Assembly (NCBI GenBank): GCA_016125285.1
Contig: WGMA01000050.1
Coordinates: forward strand, 1 to 64,000
Length of the DNA: 64,000 nucleotides
DNA from: Phycisphaera sp.
GTDB taxonomy: Bacteria; Planctomycetota; Phycisphaerae; Phycisphaerales; Zrk34
Reading direction: 5' to 3'
Part shown: one piece after another, positions 40,101-49,026 of the stretch
How positions within the stretch are numbered: position 1 is the first letter of the stretch
How the letters are laid out: each line of letters opens with the position of its first letter
Notes under the pieces: model-generated
Databases searched by the model: none
Told to the model about the DNA's origin: nothing
The model's input: only the letters and a program-made list of their open reading frames with translations
Program-made: the position numbers and the translations under genes

Positions 40101-40820
40101 GTGCCCGGTGGCGTCGGAGAACTTCGTGGCGTTCAGCTCGGTCTCGGCGCCCTTGAGCTCGTCGGCGATCTTCGCGTCGCGGGTGATGCGGCGGGCCTCG
40201 GCGGCGATCGCGCCCAGCTCGCCCGGCCACTTCGACACGTCGTCCAGCATCGTCGAGAACGTCTCGTACAGCGTGCCGACGTTCTCCTGCGAGCTCATCG
40301 CCAGCAGCACGGCCTGCTCGTCGCCGCCGCCCAGCGCGGTCGTCGCCGTCTTCGCGTCGGTCTGCTTGATGATGATCTCACGCACGCGCTCGATCAGCTC
40401 GGCCTGCTGACGACGCAGACGCAGACGCTCACGCTCGGCCAGCAGACGCACGAGGATCTGACGCATGCGGCCGCGCGCGTCGGCGTAAGCCTTCTGCGCC
40501 TTGGCCTCGTCGCCCTTGGCCTCGTCGGCGGCGTTGAGCAGGTCGATCACCTCGGGCATCATCTGCCCGGACAGCTCGCCGAGCCGGCTGCGCATCGACA
40601 GCAGGTCCTGGTACAGCGGCAGGTCCGTCAGCCCGTTGTCCGACAGCTGCTGGATGTGGGCGTCCAGCAGGGCGGACAGCAGGTCGGCGGTCAGCTGTCG
40701 GGCCCGCTCCTGGTTGGTCCGGTCGCGGTGGATCGGGTCCACGGTCGCGGCCAGACCGGCGGAGGCCGGCAGCAGCACGCTGCATCCCAACACGAGGCTT
40801 ACGGTGATCGCGCGAATCAT
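37134..40820 (-). CDS. Giant exported coiled-coil and Gln/Pro/Gly-rich protein in the MoxR operon
   Basis: 1228 residues with a signal peptide (about 1-24). Residues about 25-670 are largely charged alpha-helix with strong heptad character (for example EEYAKLAKSLEETKKQLEKAQDKHQQAEKQAEQNQQ), so probably coiled coil. From about 680 it becomes Ala/Gln/Pro/Gly-rich, with pentapeptide repeats QPQGD/QPQGA (DNA at 38131-38342), and a second Gly/Gln/Pro zone follows (GQGQGQPGEGQ). The last 40 residues return to an ordered, basic SWTAGLPQGVRQSMKLRQKSSLPRGYEERLKTYFEALD. Its start overlaps the stop of the next gene (ATGA). The function is unknown. An extended periplasmic scaffold is a reasonable guess. 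Confidence 0.85.
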   Translation of the reverse strand: MIRAITVSLVLGCSVLLPASAGLAATVDPIHRDRTNQERARQLTADLLSALLDAHIQQLSDNGLTDLPLYQDLLSMRSRLGELSGQMMPEVIDLLNAADEAKGDEAKAQKAYADARGRMRQILVRLLAERERLRLRRQQAELIERVREIIIKQTDAKTATTALGGGDEQAVLLAMSSQENVGTLYETFSTMLDDVSKWPGELGAIAAEARRITRDAKIADELKGAETELNATKFSDATGHQQKVIDGLARVLTEIRKLEDPAAIDKDVADAVKELIKEQETVREEVKQAKDAKQLDEALKKQTLIQQKLRRLENMIAGSERAADLAERAEESAADARESLFNEESKKAVEDQGRVIGALAELQKELENKFGDLSGTKSAEEYAKLAKSLEETKKQLEKAQDKHQQAEKQAEQNQQQAAGAEKEAAKELDQAAKNAELPPAIASRIRSAEEATAEAAKELSKKSDTAQDAQDTADRAIRQAIGEVAEAQAAAERNADAVKLGELNRSVESLARAAAKAEETAKKLTDGKPETPDQAAEATEDLQKVNDIAQKVAEGTKNLAPQAADALAKAQQSAKQTNQDAPAALKGDEAKQQSAAAAATETAAQLNNAANELRKEMLKTADKLANETGTELNDLKGLEDKVAGAIEANPQPSSKDLQALADDALENTPSVGAALADAAQARAQAENQPQGDQAQGNQPQGNQPQQANANQPQGDKAQGDKAQGDQPQGADANNAQPQGAEANQPQTADAGQPEGADASPQALTDRQLQRARVLADIKREDLEEKLALAEKIKQLAEQGDSSAKELADARDAFEKAQAADQAAADAAQPQGDQPQGDQPQGAQPQGDQPQGAQPQGDQPQADQPQGDQPQGAQPQGDQPQGAQPQGDQPQGAQPQAPQSPAAQKAAQQLANAINKQAESLAQLGEAVSNLTGETGLANQPVAEAVQIASTLTPEQAAGAELAQADTGAPTGDPANADAGQPAGADAGQPAGADQGQPQGAEAGQGQPQGAEPGTDQGTPAAQAGAPAEGQGQGQPQPGQGQGQPSGAEGSNGIAQTPQGAQATAKMMAGAQGALAAALAQAQGQGQGQGQPGEGQGQGQPQPGQGQGQPQPGQGDAQAQGQGQGEPTQQASASSGATGGGTSKGKSGDSENTDVVAGNAQATPTNSDADSRTNGSRPGDADVASKAADSSAWTAGLPQGVRQSMKLRQKSSLPRGYEERLKTYFEALD
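38131..38342. repeat. 15-bp-period coding repeat (QPQGD/QPQGA)
   Basis: On the minus strand, about fourteen consecutive 15-bp units encode Q-P-Q-G-[DA]. Related but less regular tracts lie at about 38580-38770 and 37440-37900 in the same gene. Codon choice varies between units, so this is not a very recent expansion. Confidence 0.85.
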
Positions 40821-42439
40821 GGTGTGTCTCCAATGCCCAGCTGGGCTTTGATGATCTGATCGAGCTTGCGGTCCATCTGGGTGTCCAGCTCTCGCAGCGC
40901 GGCCAACACGCCGGCGCGGTCTGTCACCTCGAAGACCAGCTGTTCGCTCTTCGTCGGGCGACCCGGATTCGCCCCGCGGTAATCATATGCCTCGAAGGTC
41001 AGCGTCACGCGGTCACCCTTCTGAAGCTTCAGGTCCGTCAGGTTCACGTTGAGGCGGTCGGCGTACTGGTACTTCTTGCCCGCCAGGTCCATCAGCTCGT
41101 CCTCACGCTCGTCGGGACCCTCGCCGCCCGACAGCGACGAGCGGGTGACCGACTTGTGCACGACGATGCGACCCAGCGCGTAATCATCGACTGCACCGAA
41201 GCTTATCGACGGAGACGCGGTCGGCAGCACGTAGCGGGTCACCGTCGCGGCGCGGACACGCGGGGGCTGGTCCGCACGCACCTGCAGCACGCCGCTGATC
41301 GGCCGCTCCAGGCTCAGGTCGTCCTCGTCGACCACCTGCACCTCGTACCGCATCGTCGCCGCGACGTTCGCCAGCGGCGTGTTGTTCGGCAGCACCCACT
41401 TGTCGCCCGACTGCTTCATCGCGAACGCCTGCTCGTCGATGGTGAACGTGGCGCTCTTCAGCGGCTTGTCCGACGTGACCGACGCGGTGACCTTCGAGCC
41501 CTCCAGCGCGATGCGGGTCTCACGCCCGTAGCTCCGCGCGGTGAACTTCTGCGTGGCGTACGGCGGGGTTTCGATCTGCATGTCGACCTCGACGGTCGGC
41601 ACGGGGATCAGCGTCAGGTCGCGCGCGTCGGTGTACGCGTCGCCGAGGTGGATCGTGTACGTCATGTCGTCCATCGCCCGCGCCAGCTCGCCGACGTAGA
41701 GCTTCGCGTCGGCCTTGTCCGGCGTCAGCTCGATCGTCGTGCGCAGGCCCGTCGACAGCGCGGTCAGCTCGACCGAGCCGCTGGTCGGCAGCACGCCGTC
41801 GGCCTTGATGCGGAAGCGGATCGGCTGGCCGTACGCCGAGCGGTCGCCGGGGCTGACGACCTCGACGATGCGCGTGGCGGTGGGGTAGTGGGCGCCGCCG
41901 AGCAGGAAGCGGTTCATGAACGCGAAGGCGTGGCCGGGCATGATGATCACGCCGAGCAGGATGATGCCGGCGACGATGCCGAGGTTGATGCCGCGCTTCT
42001 TGAGCTCGTCGCGGTCGAAGCCCTCGAGGTAGTCGAGGTGGCTGGAGACCTCGTCGGTGTACTCGACCACGGCGTGCCGCAGGTCGGGCGAGCCGAACTG
42101 CGCGCGGGTCCCGTCGGCGAACTGCAGCGCGGCGACGAGGTCGGAGGTCAGGCCCTGCTGACGCTCGACCATCAGCGCCAGCTCGACCTTGTCTTCGTTG
42201 ACGGCCAGCGCGGGCAGCAGGTGGCGGCGGACGGACCACACCGCCGTGCCGACGAACACCGCGAGCATGATGAACCGTTCGAGGCGGCCCATGTGCGTGG
42301 ACACGTCGAGGACGAACGCGGCGATCAGCACGCTGAGGACGATCGTGCCGAACAGCGCGGCCGCCGACCCCACGCGCACCGACGCGCGGAAACGCTTGAG
42401 TTGGTTCAGCCCGTTATGGAGGCTTGCCAGTTGAGTCAT
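40817..42439 (-). CDS. Membrane protein of the MoxR operon, DUF4175-like architecture
   Basis: 540 residues from the ATG at 42439, which overlaps the stop of the upstream gene. Two membrane helices near the N-terminus (LFGTIVLSVLIAAFVLDV, FIMLAVFVGTAVWSV) are followed by a cytoplasmic helical segment. A third helix (LGIVAGIILLGVIIMPGHAFAF) and a large periplasmic region rich in beta strands follow. The layout, with a low-complexity partner next door, resembles DUF4175 proteins of other bacteria, but I cannot confirm homology. It probably forms a complex with the neighbouring BatA-like proteins. Confidence 0.85.
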   Translation of the reverse strand: MTQLASLHNGLNQLKRFRASVRVGSAAALFGTIVLSVLIAAFVLDVSTHMGRLERFIMLAVFVGTAVWSVRRHLLPALAVNEDKVELALMVERQQGLTSDLVAALQFADGTRAQFGSPDLRHAVVEYTDEVSSHLDYLEGFDRDELKKRGINLGIVAGIILLGVIIMPGHAFAFMNRFLLGGAHYPTATRIVEVVSPGDRSAYGQPIRFRIKADGVLPTSGSVELTALSTGLRTTIELTPDKADAKLYVGELARAMDDMTYTIHLGDAYTDARDLTLIPVPTVEVDMQIETPPYATQKFTARSYGRETRIALEGSKVTASVTSDKPLKSATFTIDEQAFAMKQSGDKWVLPNNTPLANVAATMRYEVQVVDEDDLSLERPISGVLQVRADQPPRVRAATVTRYVLPTASPSISFGAVDDYALGRIVVHKSVTRSSLSGGEGPDEREDELMDLAGKKYQYADRLNVNLTDLKLQKGDRVTLTFEAYDYRGANPGRPTKSEQLVFEVTDRAGVLAALRELDTQMDRKLDQIIKAQLGIGDTP

Positions 42440-44973
42440 CGCAGGTTCACCAGCTTCCGGATTAGCCACTCGCCGAGCATCAGCGTCAGCACCATCGTCA
42501 GCACCAGCCACGTGTTCCACAGCGGCACACGCTTCTCGGTGTAGTCTTCGACGACGGGCGCCTTGACGTCGTCGGCGAGGGCGGCGATCTCTGACAGTTC
42601 GTACGTCTTGCCGCCGGTCTGCGCGGCCAGGGTCTGCTGCAGAGCGAAGTCGCGCACGGCGTTGCGTCGCTCGGCCGTGACCGGCGCCACCTTGAAGTGC
42701 GCCTCGACCTCTTCGTTCGTCACCGGGTCCTTGACCAGCACGCGGTGCGCCCCGGCGGAGTACACCGGCACCGTCGTCTCGAACACCACGTTGTCACGCG
42801 CCACGGGGATCGTCAGGTCCGTCGTCGTGCCCTGCTGATCGGCGTGGCCCTCGGCCATCAGACGTGACTCGAGCTTCTGCACGTCCAGTGGCTCGTAGTT
42901 CATGTCGTACGCCTCGACGGTGATCCGCACCTTGTCGCCGGCGCGGTACGTCGGGCGGTCGGTGTACACCTGAAAACGCTTCTGCGCGCCCAGCGCCCGG
43001 CCGAGGCCCAGACGGTAGATCATCTGCCCCCAGAACTGGCGGTAGTACTCCTCGCCGTACTTGCGACGCAGACGCCACATCTCGTTGAAGCCCATGTAGA
43101 TCACCTCGCCCTTGCCGTAGCGGCGGGTGGCGATGATGGGCTGCGGGGTCTTGTTGTCCACGCACTTGTCGGTCGGGTGCTGCGCCAGCACGGTCGCCAG
43201 CGGGTGCGGACGCGCGACGGGGTAGTACCACGGCAGGCGGCCGAGGTTGTCCCACGCCCGGCGGTTCTCGGCCTCGGACGAGCCGAGCTTCATGAAGTCG
43301 GTGTCCGCGGCCTCGGCGGTCAGGTTGAGCTTGAAGTCGCTGTCACGCACACGCAGCGAGGGATCGATGACGACCGGCAGCATGTCGGCGATCTCCGTGC
43401 CGTACAGCGCCTGAAGCCCGTTGCGCGGGCCGGTCAGCACGACCAGGCCGCCGCCGAACTTCTCGACGTACTCCTTGAGCATCGACTGGAAGTGCTCGGA
43501 GAGCATCTCGTTGGGGATGTCGCTGAGGAAGATCACGTCGTAGCCGAAGAACTCCGACCGCGGGCGGACCAGCGTGTCGATGAACATGTCGTTCGTGCGG
43601 CGGACCTTGAAGTCGGCGGACCGCAGGAACGTGCGGAAGCCCTCGTGGCCGATCAGCGGGTCGCGGTGGAACACTTCCTTGACGAAGCGCCACTCCCACG
43701 TCGGCTCGTACTCGACGAACAACAGCTTCAGCGAGTCGTCGCGGATGGTCACCTCGCGCTCGGCGACGTTGTTGTCCTCGAGCACCTCGCCGTCGAACGG
43801 ATCGACCTTGACCTGCAGCAGGAAGCGGCCGGTCATTGACGGCAGGAACGGCAGGTCGAAGCTGACGCGTGAGCCGTTGAGCTCGACGGTCTTGGGGGGG
43901 GCGACGGGCGTGGGCTCGGCCTCCTCGACGCCGCCGGCGGTGCCGAGCCGACGGGCCAGCAGCTGCACGCGTGCGGCGCGGCCGTCGAGGCCCGACTGGC
44001 GGATGAACACGTTGACCGAGGCCTTCTCGTCCTTCTTGAGCACCAGCGGCGTGCGGAGATCGACGGACAGGTCGACGACCTCACGCGGCCCGACGCCCAC
44101 GGTGAAGATCGGCGCCTCGAGCTGTTTGGCGGCGGGGACCGGCGGCGTGCCGGTGTTCTGGTCGAAGTCGGAGAAGACGATGACGCCGGCGGGGCGGGCG
44201 CGGTGCCGGCGACGCAGGTCGTTGAACGCCTCGCCCAGCGCGGTGACCTGTCCCTCGGCGTCGATCTGCTCGGCGAGGTGCGGGCCCTGAACCGAGTCGG
44301 GCTTCGACGTGTCGGTGGTCAGCTCCAGCTCGCGTGTCTGATCGATGCGGTCCATGACGTAGGCACGCAGGCGGAACTTCTCGGCGAGCTTGTTGAACGT
44401 CTCTTCGCCGACCTTGCCCTTGATGACCTGCTGCACGAGCTGGAGGCGGGACGCCTCGGCGATCGCGTCGGGGTCGGCCTTGCCGGCGTTGTCTTCGGAG
44501 GTCTTGGCGATAGCGGTGACGGCGTCGTCGGCCAGGCGGTCGTTGATGTTCATCGAGTCGGTGCCGTCGAACAGCAGCAGCAGCAGCGGACGGGGCCGCT
44601 CGGTGAACGCCATGGCGATGACGGGCTCGGCGAGGATCGTCACGAGCAGGGCGAGCAGGGCGGCGCGGAGGATGCCGATGGCGGTGCGTCCGCGGCGGGC
44701 CGAGGGCTGGTAGCTGCGGTAGAACGTGAAGGCGACGATCGCCACGGCGACGCAGAAGAACAGCACCAGCGCGGTGCGCTCCTGGGCCCACGGCGAGGCG
44801 AACTTCACCTGGATCGAGTGGATCGTTTCGATGTCTTCGAGGCCGAGCATGCGGCCGACGAAGCGAGCGAACCACACGGAGGAGATCACGGCGTAGAGGA
44901 CGCCGATGACGCCGCCGATCGCCGCGACGCTGATGAGGATCTTCTTGACGTAGGCGTTGATCTGGCTGCTCAC
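42436..44973 (-). CDS. vWA/glutamine-amidotransferase-like membrane protein
   Basis: 845 residues with a GTG start that overlaps the upstream stop (GTGA). Membrane helices lie near the N-terminus (ILISVAAIGGVIGVLYAVI, ALVLFFCVAVAIVAFTF, AALLALLVTILAEPVIAMAF), and one is C-terminal (TWLVLTMVLTLMLGEWLI). The vWA region begins LLLLLFDGTDSMNIND; the metal motif is D-G-T-D-S rather than the classical D-x-S-x-S. A class I glutamine-amidotransferase-like domain follows (FFGYDVIFLSDIPNEMLS, GGLVVLTGPRNGL) without an obvious catalytic Cys. Such BatA-related proteins usually accompany MoxR. Confidence 0.9.
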   Translation of the reverse strand: MSSQINAYVKKILISVAAIGGVIGVLYAVISSVWFARFVGRMLGLEDIETIHSIQVKFASPWAQERTALVLFFCVAVAIVAFTFYRSYQPSARRGRTAIGILRAALLALLVTILAEPVIAMAFTERPRPLLLLLFDGTDSMNINDRLADDAVTAIAKTSEDNAGKADPDAIAEASRLQLVQQVIKGKVGEETFNKLAEKFRLRAYVMDRIDQTRELELTTDTSKPDSVQGPHLAEQIDAEGQVTALGEAFNDLRRRHRARPAGVIVFSDFDQNTGTPPVPAAKQLEAPIFTVGVGPREVVDLSVDLRTPLVLKKDEKASVNVFIRQSGLDGRAARVQLLARRLGTAGGVEEAEPTPVAPPKTVELNGSRVSFDLPFLPSMTGRFLLQVKVDPFDGEVLEDNNVAEREVTIRDDSLKLLFVEYEPTWEWRFVKEVFHRDPLIGHEGFRTFLRSADFKVRRTNDMFIDTLVRPRSEFFGYDVIFLSDIPNEMLSEHFQSMLKEYVEKFGGGLVVLTGPRNGLQALYGTEIADMLPVVIDPSLRVRDSDFKLNLTAEAADTDFMKLGSSEAENRRAWDNLGRLPWYYPVARPHPLATVLAQHPTDKCVDNKTPQPIIATRRYGKGEVIYMGFNEMWRLRRKYGEEYYRQFWGQMIYRLGLGRALGAQKRFQVYTDRPTYRAGDKVRITVEAYDMNYEPLDVQKLESRLMAEGHADQQGTTTDLTIPVARDNVVFETTVPVYSAGAHRVLVKDPVTNEEVEAHFKVAPVTAERRNAVRDFALQQTLAAQTGGKTYELSEIAALADDVKAPVVEDYTEKRVPLWNTWLVLTMVLTLMLGEWLIRKLVNLR

Positions 44974-47519
44974 GCGGCCACCCCCTTCGTGTCGGACGAC
45001 TTGTCGTCGCCGGTGCCGGAGGGATTCGATTTGCCCGCGGCGCGTGCTTCGAGTTCGCGTTGAATGTGCGGCAGGGCGAGGAACACCATCTCACCGAGCA
45101 GCAGCAGGATCACCATGAGCATCAGCCACCACCAGACGTTGTGGCCGATGTACGTGGTGCCCGCGAGGCTGATCTCTTCGTCGGCGTTGACCCAGCGGAT
45201 GCCGTCGACCTCGACACGCTCGGCGAACTCGCGGGCGTCGATGCTCGTGAGCTTGCTCTCGGCGGACGGGCCGTTGATCGCGAGCTTCAGCCACTCGTGG
45301 TTGGCCTTGTCGTCGGCGGGGGATCCGCCGGTGGCCGACTCGCGCCACACGCGGTACACGCCGCGCTTGCCGACGTCGCGGAGCGTCAGGGCGTACTGGC
45401 CCTGCTCCAGGGCGTCGACCTGCAGCGGGTGCGGCTCGGGGTCGCCGGGCGTCTGGATCACGAACCGCGCCGCCTGGTCGTCGGCACGCAGCGGGATCTG
45501 CACCTGGTTGATCGGGTCGAGCGTGCGGCTCGGCAGCGACATCGTCAGCATCGTCCGCAGCATCCGGTCGAACAGCAGCACGCTGCCCGACGCGTCCACC
45601 GCCACGTTGTTCCACACCGGGAACGTGCCCGTCGTGACCATGATCACCTTGCCCTTGCCGATCGAGCGACGCACCGCGAAGATCGCGCCGTTGTCGTACT
45701 CGCCCATCACACGCGGCTGGGTCTGGGCGATGCGCTGCTCGATGGTCAGCTGCTCGTCGTCCGCCGCCAGCGGGTTCGACCACTCCAGCCAGCGGGCCGT
45801 GCCCTCGCCGAGCTTCTCGCGGGCGGCCTTGCGTTTCGCGGCCTCCTCCTGCGACAGCTTGCCGGCACGCTCGAGCTCCGCCCAGCGACGCTCGTTGGCC
45901 TCGTGCTCCTCGAACGCCTTACGCTGGTCTTCCACACGCTTGCGGGCCGCCTCGGCGAACTTGTCCATGCCGTCGCGGTCCACGGCCACGGCCTTGTAGA
46001 AGAACGGTGAGCTGAGCAGGTCCGACCGCTCGTTGTCGGTCATCTGCATCGCGAAGACTTCGTCCTTGAAGGTGTTCGACGCGAGGTGGAACGACGGCCA
46101 CTGGCTCGCCGACGGGGGCGGCACGTTGCCCAGCGCCTCGCTCTTGAGCGGGGCCGGGAGGATGCCGTTGCCGTCCAGCCACGCCGTGGCGTTCCACGCC
46201 AGCGGGTCGAACTCGGCGCCCGCGGCGATGAACAGCTGGCCTCCCTGCTCGACGTACTCACGCAGCGCCCGCACGAGGTCCGGCGTCGGCGCCTCGACGC
46301 CCGCGAGCACCGCCAGACGCACGTCCTTCAGGTCGTCCTGCGTGACCTCGCTGGCGATCCGGTGACGGATGTCGACCAGCGACTTCTGGTCCGGGTCGTG
46401 GCTCGTGCGCGGGGCGAGCAGGCGACGCAGCGGGAACGTCTCGCCGTAGCGGTTCAGACGCGGACGCTCCGACTCGCCGAACTGATCGACGAACAGCACC
46501 GGCACCTTCGCGACGACCGGCACGATGATCGTGCGGTAGTCGTCCTGCGGCAGGTGGTCGGCGGACACTTCCAGCGTCGCGGGCACGAACAGCGGCTCCT
46601 TCGACGTCCCGGCCACGTCGAAACGGTGCTTGAACATCAGCTGCAGGTCCTGGCCCGGCTGGAGGTCGACGAAGCGCTCCTCGGCGACGAGATCGTCGAT
46701 CTTCAGCGTCACGCGGAGGCGGCTGCGCTCCTCGTCGCCGGTGTGGCTGACCGTCGCCAGGAACACCGCGGAGGTCTGATCGTCGGCCACGCCGTCCTGC
46801 AGGCGGAACTCGCTGACCCACGTGTTCGAGCGTTTCTCGGGGCTGACCTGCACGACCTGCACGTTGCCGAGCTCCTCGAAGTAACGCTTGAGGTCGGTGC
46901 TCGCCCAGGTGCGTTCCTGCATGTCGCCGATGAACACGACGCGCTTGGTGGGGTTGGCCGAGCCACGCTTCGCGGCGGCGGCGGCGAGTTCGGCGCCGTA
47001 GCCGGCCCGCGCGTCGCGGTCGACCAGCTCGATCGCGTCGACCGCCTCGATGGCGCCTTCGCGTGTCTGGTAGACGTCCTGCGGGTCGAACCGGCCGCGG
47101 TCGCACAGCGGGATCACCGACACGTCCGAGCCCTTCGGCAGCGTACCGATGAATTCGTCGGCCTTTTCCTTCGCGACGTCGAGCAGCGTCTTGTCGAGCT
47201 GCGTGTAGCCCATCGAGAGGCTGTTGTCGATGACGAGGATCGCGTGCACGGGCTCGCCGGACCACGCGTCGTTGTCGCCGCTGGCCCAGTAGGGCTGCGC
47301 CATGGCGAGCACGAACAGGATCACCGCGAGCGTGCGCATCGCCAGCAGCAGCATGTCGCGGAGCTCCATGACGCGCTTGTTGCGGCGGACCGCCTCACGC
47401 AGGAACTCCATCGCCGCCCACTCGACGGTCCGGTGCCGCCGCTTGTTGAGCAGGTGAATCAGCACGGGCCCGCCGGCGGCGACCAGTGCGAACAGGAATG
47501 ACCCGGTCAGAAAACTCAT
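44970..47519 (-). CDS. BatA-like vWA membrane protein
   Basis: 849 residues. The N-terminal BatA domain shows two membrane helices (SFLFALVAAGGPVLIHLLNKRRHRTVEWAAMEFL and DMLLLAMRTLAVILFVLAMAQPYW). The vWA domain contains a good metal site, ILVIDNSLSMGYT. A glutamine-amidotransferase-like segment and a C-terminal helix (WWWLMLMVILLLLGEMVFLAL) follow. A Lys/Glu-rich helix lies about residues 560-600. It is the second gene of the operon. Family knowledge links the group to envelope stress and aerotolerance, but substrates are unknown. Confidence 0.92.
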   Translation of the reverse strand: MSFLTGSFLFALVAAGGPVLIHLLNKRRHRTVEWAAMEFLREAVRRNKRVMELRDMLLLAMRTLAVILFVLAMAQPYWASGDNDAWSGEPVHAILVIDNSLSMGYTQLDKTLLDVAKEKADEFIGTLPKGSDVSVIPLCDRGRFDPQDVYQTREGAIEAVDAIELVDRDARAGYGAELAAAAAKRGSANPTKRVVFIGDMQERTWASTDLKRYFEELGNVQVVQVSPEKRSNTWVSEFRLQDGVADDQTSAVFLATVSHTGDEERSRLRVTLKIDDLVAEERFVDLQPGQDLQLMFKHRFDVAGTSKEPLFVPATLEVSADHLPQDDYRTIIVPVVAKVPVLFVDQFGESERPRLNRYGETFPLRRLLAPRTSHDPDQKSLVDIRHRIASEVTQDDLKDVRLAVLAGVEAPTPDLVRALREYVEQGGQLFIAAGAEFDPLAWNATAWLDGNGILPAPLKSEALGNVPPPSASQWPSFHLASNTFKDEVFAMQMTDNERSDLLSSPFFYKAVAVDRDGMDKFAEAARKRVEDQRKAFEEHEANERRWAELERAGKLSQEEAAKRKAAREKLGEGTARWLEWSNPLAADDEQLTIEQRIAQTQPRVMGEYDNGAIFAVRRSIGKGKVIMVTTGTFPVWNNVAVDASGSVLLFDRMLRTMLTMSLPSRTLDPINQVQIPLRADDQAARFVIQTPGDPEPHPLQVDALEQGQYALTLRDVGKRGVYRVWRESATGGSPADDKANHEWLKLAINGPSAESKLTSIDAREFAERVEVDGIRWVNADEEISLAGTTYIGHNVWWWLMLMVILLLLGEMVFLALPHIQRELEARAAGKSNPSGTGDDKSSDTKGVAA

Positions 47520-47584
47520 CGTTTCGTTTGGTTCCGGCTACGTGGATACGGGAGGGTCTCAGTCATCGCGCGGCGACACGCCGG

Positions 47585-48703
47585 TCAGCGGCGGTCGGCG
47601 TTCTCCGGGTCCGCCTCGCCCTTCTGGAGGATCGGCAGGTAACGGTTGGGGATGTTCAGCACGAAGACGGCCACGGCGGTGCCGAACAGCTGTCCGGGCT
47701 TGCCGCCGACCTTGCCGCCTTCCCACGAGCCGTCGGCGTCGACGCGCTCGCTGCGCTGCTGCGACTCGATAATCGCGTCGCGGATCTTCGGGTAGGCCTG
47801 CCGCCAGCGGTCGCCGCCGACCTGGTACAGCCCCTGCCCGACGTAGTACATGGTGTACGCGTCGAAGGGGATGTGGCCCTTGCGGACGGGCATGTCCTTC
47901 TCGATGTCGTTGAGCACGTGGTCCATGGAGCGGTGGATGCGGAAGTCGTTGTACAGTCCGAATTCCTGCAGGCACACCGCGCCGCACGCCGCCATCGCGG
48001 TCGTCGCCTTGTTGCCGTTGTACGTGAACGCGCCCGGCCGACCGGCATCCGGGTGATCGCCGTAGCTCTTGCCGTCGGGCGGACCCTCGGGCTTGTACCG
48101 GGCGCGCACGTAGCGGATCGCCGCCTCGACGGTCGTCGGCGGGATCTCCAGCCCGATGTCCATCGCGCCGCGCAGCGCCTTGGCCTGCATCACCGCCAGC
48201 GACAGGTCGTGCCCGCGGCTCTGACGTTTGGCCTTGTAATCCCAGCCGCCGTCTTCGCACTGCACGTCGGTGATCAGCTTCAGCCCGTTGTCGAGCACCT
48301 CGCCGATGCGGCGGTCGTTGGTGATCCCGTACGCCTGCGTCAGCACGAACACCGTCAGGCCGTGGTTGTACATGTCACGCCCGTCCGACGCGATGTTCAG
48401 CAGGCCGGACGGCTTGGCGTTGGCGATGATGTAGTCGATGGCGCGGCGGACGTTGTCGCCGTACTTGCCGCGGTCGGGCGCGTGCCCGGCGGAGAGAAAC
48501 GCCAGCACGCCCATGGAGACGAGGCCCAGGTCGTCCGAGTCCCAGTTGCCCGCCTCGCCCTGATTGCGAGCCAGCCATTCCAGGCCACGGTCCGAAGCCT
48601 CTTCCGACGCCGGCGTCTGTTCCCAGTCGCCCTCGGCCAGCAGCGTTGCCGGCGACAAGAACACCGCCAGCACCGTGCCCAGTGCTACCCACGTCTTAAG
48701 CAT
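47585..48703 (-). CDS. Secreted prenyltransferase/squalene-oxidase-repeat-like protein
   Basis: 372 residues from the ATG at 48703 with AAAGGTG upstream and a signal peptide ending LLAEG (about 23). An alpha-alpha barrel with repeats is visible: RGLEWLARNQGEAGNWDSDDLGLVSMGVLAFL, GLKLITDVQCEDGGWDYKAK and the QxxxGxW-like patterns of squalene-hopene cyclase/terpenoid cyclase folds. The catalytic DXDD of cyclases is not seen, so a structural or binding role is likely. It is the first gene of the seven-gene MoxR operon. Homologues accompany the same operon in planctomycetes, by my general knowledge. Confidence 0.88.
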   Translation of the reverse strand: MLKTWVALGTVLAVFLSPATLLAEGDWEQTPASEEASDRGLEWLARNQGEAGNWDSDDLGLVSMGVLAFLSAGHAPDRGKYGDNVRRAIDYIIANAKPSGLLNIASDGRDMYNHGLTVFVLTQAYGITNDRRIGEVLDNGLKLITDVQCEDGGWDYKAKRQSRGHDLSLAVMQAKALRGAMDIGLEIPPTTVEAAIRYVRARYKPEGPPDGKSYGDHPDAGRPGAFTYNGNKATTAMAACGAVCLQEFGLYNDFRIHRSMDHVLNDIEKDMPVRKGHIPFDAYTMYYVGQGLYQVGGDRWRQAYPKIRDAIIESQQRSERVDADGSWEGGKVGGKPGQLFGTAVAVFVLNIPNRYLPILQKGEADPENADRR

Positions 48704-49026
48704 TACGCGCACCTTTTGACAGCTGGTTGCTGTGTTACACACCGCGGAGAGGTTGATCGGTCGTGCCCACACGCCAAAACCCCGCCCGCACCGGTACATT
48801 GCGGCTACCCCGGGCAAAGTTACACCCTTATCGCCGCCGCATCACACGTATTTGAACGGCTTTCCATTGTACGTAGTTTCGATACGTAAATCAGCCTTAC
48901 GCCGGTTCGTCGCACCCATTTATCGCCGACCCCGATTTTCGTTGCGGACCGGTCATGCCAGCGTTACGATCGCCCGGACGATCTGAAATTGCACGTTTGG
49001 CAAATCGCCGCAATATGGGGTTATCG
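48704..49026. other. 323-bp divergent intergenic region
   Basis: It separates the MoxR operon (minus) from the exported barrel-like gene (plus) and must carry promoters for both. AT-richer stretches occur at 48842-48893. I see no repeat array, terminator or convincing small gene. Confidence 0.5.

Noticed and set aside
37725-40859. Long plus-strand open frame opposite the low-complexity gene
   Set aside because: A composition shadow of the Gln/Pro/Ala-rich gene; the Leu/Arg/Gly-rich product has no domain, while the minus strand has a signal peptide and operon overlaps.
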